Shown piece by piece: positions 1 to 4,127 of a stretch of DNA of 5,324 nt. Source of the DNA: an uncultured Lysobacter sp. (lineage in GTDB: Bacteria > Pseudomonadota > Gammaproteobacteria > Xanthomonadales > Xanthomonadaceae); assembly GCA_902805755.1 (NCBI GenBank), contig CADCUA010000630.1, forward strand, positions 1 to 5,324. Direction: 5' to 3'. Within the stretch, counting starts at the first letter, position 1. Every line of letters starts with the position of its first letter. The translations under genes were made by a program, and so were the position numbers. Under the pieces are notes generated by a model. That model had not been told where the DNA came from and did not search any database. It saw only the letters and a list, made by a program, of their open reading frames with translations.

Positions 1-1
1 C

Positions 2-292
2 GAAGGCATGGTCGCCGTGTCGTCGGTCGAGCAGGCGATCGAACTCGCGCGCGAGCAGCAGGCAGGCGAGCTGTGCGTGATCGGTGGCGGCGAGGTGTAC
101 GCATTGAGCCTGCCGCACGCAACGGACCTGAAACTCACCTGGGTGGACACGAGCATCGGCCCGGCGGATGCGTATTTCCCGCGGTTCGAAGTCGGGGCGT
201 GGCGCGAGGTGCAGCGTGAATCGCACGCGGCCGACGCGAAGCATGCATTCGCGTTCGAGTATGTGGATTACGTGCACGCGTCGGAGCGCTGA
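2..292 (+). CDS. folA: Dihydrofolate reductase, C-terminal part (5' truncated by window edge)
   Basis: Dihydrofolate reductase reduces dihydrofolate to tetrahydrofolate with NADPH in the cytoplasm, supplying one-carbon carriers for thymidylate, purine and methionine synthesis. Only the last 96 or so residues are visible. The open frame runs into the left edge, so the ATG at 8 is internal and not the start. The cofactor-binding motif VIGGGEVY (codons at about 77-100) matches E. coli VIGGGRVY, whose tyrosine is Tyr100. LTWVD (about 134-148) corresponds to E. coli LTHID, with the conserved Thr113 kept. The downstream DAYFPRF and the FAFEYVDY end match the terminal beta strands. It ends with TGA at 290-292. 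About 60 residues, holding the N-terminal NADPH/folate-binding part, are missing from the window. It lies tail-to-tail with the apaH cluster as in E. coli, except that csaA sits in between. The identification is secure; nothing suggests a pseudogene. Confidence 0.95.
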   Translation, partial: EGMVAVSSVEQAIELAREQQAGELCVIGGGEVYALSLPHATDLKLTWVDTSIGPADAYFPRFEVGAWREVQRESHAADAKHAFAFEYVDYVHASER

Positions 293-302
293 CGCCAGCC
301 AG

Positions 303-331
303 CCGGTTCGAAACTGGGGTGCTGCAGCACC
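303..331. repeat. Two adjacent small hairpins/palindromes after folA
   Basis: In the 108-bp gap between folA and csaA, CCGGTT (303-308) pairs with AACTGG (312-317) around a 3-base loop, with one G-U pair. It is immediately followed by a perfect 14-bp palindrome, GGTGCTGCAGCACC (318-331). The first element lies 11 bases past the folA stop. No T-run follows, so this is not a classical intrinsic terminator. It could be an RNA 3'-end structure protecting the folA mRNA, an operator for csaA, or chance in GC-rich DNA. The pairing is seen in the sequence; any function is inference. No convincing promoter for csaA was found in the rest of the gap. Confidence 0.4.
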
Positions 332-390
332 GCACCAAGTGGCATGCATGTGTTCGCCCACGCCAGCCGGGCAGCGCAACTCATTCGTAC

Positions 391-394
391 GGAG
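391..394 (+). promoter_or_regulatory. Ribosome binding site of csaA
   Basis: GGAG at 391-394 lies 6 bases before the ATG at 401. It is the best Shine-Dalgarno match in the window and fixes the csaA start at 401 over the in-frame ATG at 344, which would add 19 residues unlike the family N-terminus. Confidence 0.75.
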
Positions 395-400
395 CCCCAT

Positions 401-739
401 ATGCACGAAATCACCTGGGAAGAGTTCGCCAGAGTCGAGCTTCGCGTAGGCCGCATCGTCAGCGCCGCGATCTTCGCCGAGGCGAGAAAGCCCGCGTATG
501 TGCTGCAGGTCGACTTCGGGGGCGCGATCGGCATGCGCAAGTCCAGCGCGCAGATCACCGGCCTGTACACACCGGAGGAACTGGTTGGCAGGCTGGTCGT
601 GGCGGTGGTGAATTTTCCGAAGAAGCAGATCGGGCCGCTGATGTCCGAATGCCTGGTGACAGGCTTCCATGACGATGCTGGGAATGTGGCACTTTGCGTG
701 CCCGACCGCCCGGTGCCGCTGGGCACGAAGCTGCTCTAG
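401..739 (+). CDS. csaA: CsaA-type tRNA-binding-domain protein (putative chaperone)
   Basis: This 112-residue protein is one OB-fold tRNA-binding domain of the CsaA/YgjH class. CsaA of Bacillus subtilis is a small homodimeric cytoplasmic protein described as a chaperone with export-related activity, and its fold also occurs in the anticodon-binding appendices of MetRS and PheRS. Family signatures are plain: ELRVGRIV (13-20), RKPAYVLQVDFG (29-40), KSSAQIT (47-53), VVNFPKKQIGPLMSE (69-83) and PDRPVPLGTKLL (101-112). The length matches the usual 110 or so residues. The start is fixed by GGAG six bases upstream. It ends with TAG, 16 bases before the end of the convergent apaH, and lies on the folA strand after a 108-bp gap. 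In E. coli this spot between folA and apaH is empty, so csaA looks like a lineage-specific insertion. Composition resembles its neighbours. Family assignment is firm; the cellular role is less certain. Confidence 0.93.
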   Translation: MHEITWEEFARVELRVGRIVSAAIFAEARKPAYVLQVDFGGAIGMRKSSAQITGLYTPEELVGRLVVAVVNFPKKQIGPLMSECLVTGFHDDAGNVALCVPDRPVPLGTKLL

Positions 740-755
740 CGCTGTCGCCGCCGGA

Positions 756-1679
756 TCAACTCACCCGCGGCGGCCGTGCTTCCTGCGGCGACGGTCCCTG
801 CGGCCGCGCCGGACGCGGACCGCGTTGCTGCGGCGGTCGCGCACGCGGCGCATTGGCGGGCACGTCGCGCCCGGGCACCTGCACGACGCGCAGCTCGTCG
901 GTGTCGAGCTGCAGGGCGGTGAGCTTGCCGCCCCACACCGCGCCCGTGTCGATCGCATGTACGCCGTGGCCGATGAACAGTCCCAGCGCCGACCAGTGGC
1001 CGCAGACCACTTTCAGGTCGCGCTCGACGCGGCCGGGGACCGCGTACCACGGGTACAGACCCGCCGGCTGCGTGCCGGGTGGCCCTTTATCCTCGAACGC
1101 GATACGGCCGCGCGGCGAGCAGTACCGCATGCGCGTGAAGATGTTGATGATCGCGCGGTGCCGGTCTATGCCGCCGAGTTTCGGATTCCACACCGGGCCG
1201 TCGCCGTACATGTTCTTCAGCAGGCGCGGGTACTGGTCGCCCTGCAGGCGCTCCTCGATCTCACGCGCATGGCGCTCGGCCATCTGCGTGGTCCACTTCG
1301 GCGCCATGCCGGCGTGCACCATCATCCAGCCCAGCTTGCGGTCGACATGCGCGAGCTTCTGACGACGCAGCCAGCCCAGCAGTTCGTCGCGGTCCTCGGC
1401 CAGCACCACGCGCTGCAGGTCGGGGTTGACCTTGCGTTGTTCATCCTCGCGGCGCTCGCCGATCGCGAGCAGCGACAGGTCATGGTTGCCCAGCACCACG
1501 ATGCTGCGCTCGCGCAGCGAATGCACCAGCCGCAGCGTTTCCAGAGACTGACCGCCGCGATTCACGAGGTCACCACAGAACCATAAGGTGTCCTGCGCCG
1601 GGTCGAACGCAATGCGCTCGAGCAGCCGCTGCGTCGCGTCGTAGCAACCCTGCAGGTCGCCGATTGCCCAGGTCGCCAT
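756..1679 (-). CDS. apaH: Symmetrical bis(5'-nucleosyl)-tetraphosphatase (Ap4A hydrolase)
   Basis: ApaH cleaves diadenosine tetraphosphate symmetrically into two ADP, controlling levels of this alarmone and removing Np4 caps from RNA. It is a cytoplasmic metal-dependent enzyme of the PPP phosphoesterase superfamily. The 307-residue product shows the motifs in order: GDLQG (7-11), GDLVNRG (36-42), GNHD (64-67), HAG (122-124), FTRMRYC (181-187), GHW (227-229) and DTG (244-246). Gln10 stands where PPP phosphatases and E. coli ApaH have the motif I histidine; from memory GDLQG is common in other ApaH proteins, for example in Pseudomonas. The start MATWAIGDLQGCYD aligns with E. coli MATYLIGDVHGCYD. 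E. coli ApaH has about 280 residues; the excess here is a Pro/Arg/Gln-rich low-complexity tail (about 275-307). It is the last gene of the leftward cluster, 12 bp after apaG, and ends 16 bp from csaA. No intrinsic terminator is evident. Confidence 0.96.
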   Translation of the reverse strand: MATWAIGDLQGCYDATQRLLERIAFDPAQDTLWFCGDLVNRGGQSLETLRLVHSLRERSIVVLGNHDLSLLAIGERREDEQRKVNPDLQRVVLAEDRDELLGWLRRQKLAHVDRKLGWMMVHAGMAPKWTTQMAERHAREIEERLQGDQYPRLLKNMYGDGPVWNPKLGGIDRHRAIINIFTRMRYCSPRGRIAFEDKGPPGTQPAGLYPWYAVPGRVERDLKVVCGHWSALGLFIGHGVHAIDTGAVWGGKLTALQLDTDELRVVQVPGRDVPANAPRARPPQQRGPRPARPQGPSPQEARPPRVS

Positions 1680-1688
1680 CAGCCGGTG

Positions 1689-1693
1689 CCCTT
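1689..1693 (-). promoter_or_regulatory. Ribosome binding site of apaH, overlapping the apaG stop
   Basis: Read on the - strand this is AAGGG, 9 bases before the apaH ATG at 1679. It shares two bases with the apaG stop codon (TAAGGG). Ribosomes terminating on apaG would therefore sit on the apaH initiation site, which suggests translational coupling. The sequence match is seen; coupling is inference. Confidence 0.55.
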
Positions 1694-2075
1694 AATGAAG
1701 CGTGCGCGGCACGGTGAGCGTAAAGGCCGGGACCTGCGCTTCGAAGCGGGTCCCGTCGGCGGCGTGCATTTCGTAGCAGCCCTGCATCACGCCGATGTCG
1801 GTCTCGAGTACGGCCGCGGAGGTGTAACTGAAGACCTCTCCGGGCTCCAGCCACGGCTGCTTGCCGACCACGCCTTCGCCGTGCACTTCCTGCACCTTTC
1901 CGTTCGCGTCGGTGATGATCCAGTAGCGCGACATCAACCGCGCCGGCACCCGGCCGGTATTGCGCATCTGGATCGTGTAGGCGAACACGTAGCGACGCTG
2001 CGTCGGTTCCGACTGCTGGTCGAGATAATGCGTCGCGACGTCGACGTCCAGATGGTAGGTTTCACTGCGTTCCAT
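1692..2075 (-). CDS. apaG: ApaG domain protein (DUF525)
   Basis: ApaG is a small single-domain protein with an immunoglobulin/fibronectin-III-like beta sandwich, also found as a domain in some eukaryotic F-box proteins. Its biochemical role is not settled; genetically it travels with apaH and rsmA. The 127-residue product matches the family over its full length: RRYVFAYTIQMRN (27-39), SRYWIITDANG (49-59), the signature GEGVVGKQPWLEPGE (66-80), YTSAAVLET (84-92), MQGCYEM (97-103), and an ending in TVPRTLH comparable to E. coli AVPTLIH. E. coli ApaG has 125 residues, so length and start fit. It lies 131 bp downstream of rsmA and 12 bp upstream of apaH. No good Shine-Dalgarno precedes its ATG; a -10-like hexamer lies 6 bases upstream instead. 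Identification is firm, function open. Confidence 0.95.
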   Translation of the reverse strand: MERSETYHLDVDVATHYLDQQSEPTQRRYVFAYTIQMRNTGRVPARLMSRYWIITDANGKVQEVHGEGVVGKQPWLEPGEVFSYTSAAVLETDIGVMQGCYEMHAADGTRFEAQVPAFTLTVPRTLH

Positions 2076-2081
2076 GCCCGC

Positions 2082-2087
2082 AGTTTA
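2082..2087 (-). promoter_or_regulatory. Possible -10 element just upstream of apaG
   Basis: On the - strand TAAACT (4 of 6 matches to TATAAT) ends 6 bases before the apaG ATG. A transcript from it would begin at or very near the ATG and be almost leaderless. There is no recognisable -35 at normal spacing. The call is weak and rests mainly on the absence of a ribosome binding site and the 131-bp gap. Confidence 0.22.
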
Positions 2088-2141
2088 CGGTCTTGCAGGT
2101 GTCGGCGGAGTGGAAACCGCGACCGGTGCCGTGCAAGCCGA

Positions 2142-2156
2142 TGGGCATGAGGCCCA
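2142..2156. repeat. Short hairpin in the rsmA-apaG gap
   Basis: TGGGC (2142-2146) and GCCCA (2152-2156) form a perfect 5-bp stem with a 5-base loop in the 131-bp gap 2076-2206. No T-run follows on either strand, so it is not an intrinsic terminator. The rest of the gap holds no convincing gene. It may be incidental. Confidence 0.25.
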
Positions 2157-2206
2157 CGCCTGCGGCCGGCGAACATTCGTCCGGTCATGGAAGCTGTGCA
2201 CACGCC

Positions 2207-3019
2207 TCAGCTCTGAGCGCCACCGCGGGCATGCAGCAGGTTGGCCAGGCGCACGAAATCCTCCACGCGGATCTGCTCGGCACGCGCATCGGGCCGCACG
2301 CCGGCGGCTTCGATCGCGGCCGAATCGCAGACCTTCGAAAGCGCATTGCGCAAGGTCTTGCGGCGCTGTCCGAACGCATCGCGTACGACGTGCGCGAACG
2401 TCGCGTGGTCGGCGATGTCGATCGTCGAGCTCGCGTGCGGCACCAGGCGCACCACCGCCGAATCGACTTTCGGCGGCGGGTGAAACGCGCCGGGCGGCAC
2501 ATCGAACAGCGGCGTTACCGAGCAGTACGCCTGCAGCATCACACTTAATCGCCCATAGACCTTGCTGCCCGGGGCGGCCGCCATGCGATCCACCACTTCC
2601 TTCTGCAGCATGAAGACCATGTCGCGCACGACCGACGCGTGCTCGAGCACATGGAACAGGATGGGCGAGGAGAGGTTGTAGGGCAGGTTGCCGACCAGCC
2701 GCAGCATGCTGCCCGACGCGACCTCGGTGAAATCGACCTTGAGCACGTCGCGATGGATGATCGTGAGCGCGCCATGCGCCTGCGCCGCTTCGGTCAGCGG
2801 CGCGATGAGGTCGCGGTCGAACTCCACAACCGTGAGTTCGCCATGGCGCTGCAGCAGCGGGAACGTGATTGCGCCTTGGCCCGGCCCGATTTCGACGAGC
2901 AGGTCACCCGGTTTCGGGTCGACCGCACGCACGATCTTGTCGATGATCCCGCGGTCATGCAGGAAGTGCTGGCCGAGGTGCTTCTTCGGCGGTTCGCTGA
3001 AAGGCTGGTAACGGCTCAT
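2207..3019 (-). CDS. rsmA: 16S rRNA (adenine1518-N6/adenine1519-N6) dimethyltransferase
   Basis: RsmA (KsgA) transfers four methyl groups from S-adenosylmethionine to two adjacent adenosines in the 3'-terminal helix 45 of 16S rRNA, a late step and checkpoint in 30S assembly; its loss confers kasugamycin resistance. The 270-residue product has the N-terminal KKHLGQHFLHD (12-22), SAM-binding motif I EIGPGQG (43-49), the acidic motif II region VVEFDRDL (64-71), RDVLKVDF (90-97), the N6-adenine catalytic motif NLPYN (111-115), MLQKEVVDRM (137-146), FHPPPKVDSAVVRL (179-192) and FGQRRKTLRN (216-225). Length and start agree with the family (E. coli 273). It lies 115 bp downstream of pdxA. It has no clear Shine-Dalgarno, but a CATAAT hexamer 5 bases before the ATG could start a leaderless transcript. 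No key residue is missing. Confidence 0.97.
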   Translation of the reverse strand: MSRYQPFSEPPKKHLGQHFLHDRGIIDKIVRAVDPKPGDLLVEIGPGQGAITFPLLQRHGELTVVEFDRDLIAPLTEAAQAHGALTIIHRDVLKVDFTEVASGSMLRLVGNLPYNLSSPILFHVLEHASVVRDMVFMLQKEVVDRMAAAPGSKVYGRLSVMLQAYCSVTPLFDVPPGAFHPPPKVDSAVVRLVPHASSTIDIADHATFAHVVRDAFGQRRKTLRNALSKVCDSAAIEAAGVRPDARAEQIRVEDFVRLANLLHARGGAQS

Positions 3020-3024
3020 GCGGC

Positions 3025-3030
3025 ATTATG
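3025..3030 (-). promoter_or_regulatory. Possible -10 element just upstream of rsmA
   Basis: On the - strand CATAAT (5 of 6 matches to TATAAT) ends 5 bases before the rsmA ATG at 3019. Transcription would start around the ATG, giving a leaderless message, which fits the lack of a Shine-Dalgarno. The -35 is poor: TTCGGC at 18-bp spacing is only a 2 of 6 match. Suggestive, not proven. Confidence 0.33.
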
Positions 3031-3097
3031 GTCCATCGCGGCGCAGGGGCCGAAGTGAGCGCATAAAGGCAGCTTCGTGACCGCTACAGCTCGTGCC

Positions 3098-3121
3098 ACG
3101 ACTCAGGCATGCTCGAGTCGT
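3098..3121. repeat. Inverted repeat in the pdxA-rsmA gap
   Basis: ACGACTC (3098-3104) and GAGTCGT (3115-3121) form a perfect 7-bp stem around a 10-base loop containing GCATGC. In the - strand transcript two further G-U pairs can extend it. It begins 13 bases past the pdxA stop codon. No U-tract follows, so a classical intrinsic terminator is unlikely. It could be an mRNA 3'-end or processing structure separating surA-pdxA from rsmA, or a protein-binding site. Structure is seen; role is inference. Confidence 0.45.
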
Positions 3122-3134
3122 AAGTACGTGGGAA

Positions 3135-4127
3135 TCAGGCGTCGGCGAGGGGACGCGCAGCCCGTGCATGCGCCATGCGTGCGCAGGTGCGTGCCGCGGC
3201 GAAAAGGCTGGACGGATCGGCGATACCGCGGCCAGCGAGATCGAGCGCAGTGCCATGATCCACGGCCACGCGCGGATATGGCAGGCCGAGCGTGAGGTTC
3301 ACCGCCTGTTCGAAGCCGCTGTACTTCAGCACCGGCAGTCCCTGGTCGTGATACATCGCGACGACTGCATCGAACCCCTGAAGCTTCGCGGGCAGGAACG
3401 CGGTGTCCGCCGGAAGCGGACCGATGAGCGCGAGTCCCTGCGCCCGCAAGGACGCAAGCACGGGCTCGATGACTTCGATCTCTTCGGATCCCAGATGTCC
3501 GGCTTCACCGGCGTGCGGGTTCAATCCGAGTACCGCGATCCGCGGCGCAGCCAGCCCGAAATCCCGGCGAAGCGCTGCATCGGTAATGCGCAGGCAACGC
3601 TCCAGTGCCTGCGGAGTGATCGCATCGGCGACCTTGCGCAGCGGCAGGTGCGTAGTCACCAATGCAACGCGCACGATGTCGTTCGCAAGCATCATCACCA
3701 CGTCGCAGCCGGCGTCGCCCGCAAGCAGTTCGGTGGTGCCGGTGTAGGCGATGCCGCCGTCGTTGATCGCCGCCTTGTGCACGGGGCCGGTGACCAAGCC
3801 TGCAAAGCGGCCTTCGATGCAGCCGCGGGCTGCACCGCGCAGCGCTTCGATGACGGCCGGCGCATTTGCAGCATCGGGTTCGCCGAACGGCGGCACGCAG
3901 GCGTTTGGAATCTCGACCAGCGCCAGTTGACCGCGCGCCGTGGCGATCGCTTCCGCCGGTTGCAGATCCAGCGCGAGCCCTACGGACGCCGCCGCCGCGA
4001 GCAGTACGCGGCGGTCGCCGAAGACGGTCAGTGAATAATCGCGAGGCTCATGCGCGAGCCGTACGCAAAGCTCCGGCCCTACGCCGGCCGGTTCGCCCGG
4101 CACCAGCGCGAGCCGGAGCGGGTCCAC
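3135..4127 (-). CDS. pdxA: 4-hydroxythreonine-4-phosphate dehydrogenase
   Basis: PdxA oxidises 4-phosphohydroxy-L-threonine with NAD(P)+; the product decarboxylates to 3-amino-1-hydroxyacetone phosphate, which PdxJ uses to make pyridoxine 5'-phosphate (DXP-dependent vitamin B6 pathway). It is a cytoplasmic homodimer with a divalent metal. The 330-residue product shows PGEPAGVGPE (10-19), TGPVHKAAIND (113-123), the three metal-ligand histidines in TTHLPLR (His160), LNPHAGE (His205) and MYHDQG (His260), GPLPADT (236-242) and VDHGTALDLAGRG (289-301). Thr131 in YTGTTE replaces the histidine of the usual TGHTE motif, which helps bind substrate phosphate in E. coli (His136). I recall the same variant in Xanthomonas PdxA. 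The start is GTG, directly abutting the surA TGA, so translation is probably coupled. No upstream alternative start is possible without entering surA in another frame. The short Ala/Arg-rich end is unremarkable. Confidence 0.96.
   Translation of the reverse strand: MDPLRLALVPGEPAGVGPELCVRLAHEPRDYSLTVFGDRRVLLAAAASVGLALDLQPAEAIATARGQLALVEIPNACVPPFGEPDAANAPAVIEALRGAARGCIEGRFAGLVTGPVHKAAINDGGIAYTGTTELLAGDAGCDVVMMLANDIVRVALVTTHLPLRKVADAITPQALERCLRITDAALRRDFGLAAPRIAVLGLNPHAGEAGHLGSEEIEVIEPVLASLRAQGLALIGPLPADTAFLPAKLQGFDAVVAMYHDQGLPVLKYSGFEQAVNLTLGLPYPRVAVDHGTALDLAGRGIADPSSLFAAARTCARMAHARAARPLADA

Noticed and set aside
7..11. Motif I change GDLQG in ApaH as a loss-of-function mark (the codons lie at about 1647-1661; the range here gives residue numbers)
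   Set aside because: Gln at this position is, from memory, common in functional ApaH proteins such as those of Pseudomonas. All other metal and catalytic motifs are intact.
301..340. tRNA-like fragment (GGTTCGAAAC resembling a T-arm, with a later ACCA)
   Set aside because: Only a 4-bp T-stem can form, the spacing to the ACCA is wrong for an acceptor arm, and no anticodon or D arm exists upstream because folA coding lies there.
344..400. Upstream in-frame ATG for csaA at 344
   Set aside because: It would add 19 residues not seen in the family, with no ribosome binding site, whereas 401 has GGAG at ideal spacing.
747..774. Bidirectional terminator between csaA and apaH (GCCGCC / GGCGGC)
   Set aside because: The stem is only 6 bp, the loop is 16 bases, it runs into the apaH coding end, and no T-run follows on either side.
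669..1586. Long + strand open frame (305 codons) opposite apaH
   Set aside because: It is antisense to a fully conserved ApaH, its translation is a low-complexity Arg/Ala/His-rich product with no recognisable family, and it starts inside csaA. It is a GC-rich shadow frame.
3083..3098. Sigma54-like promoter (TGGCAC on the - strand) in the pdxA-rsmA gap
   Set aside because: The -12 GC is displaced by one base and the TTGC element is not matched.
3093..4034. Long + strand open frame (313 codons) opposite pdxA
   Set aside because: It is antisense to a convincing PdxA over nearly its whole length, and no domain is recognisable. GC-rich third positions explain the lack of stops.
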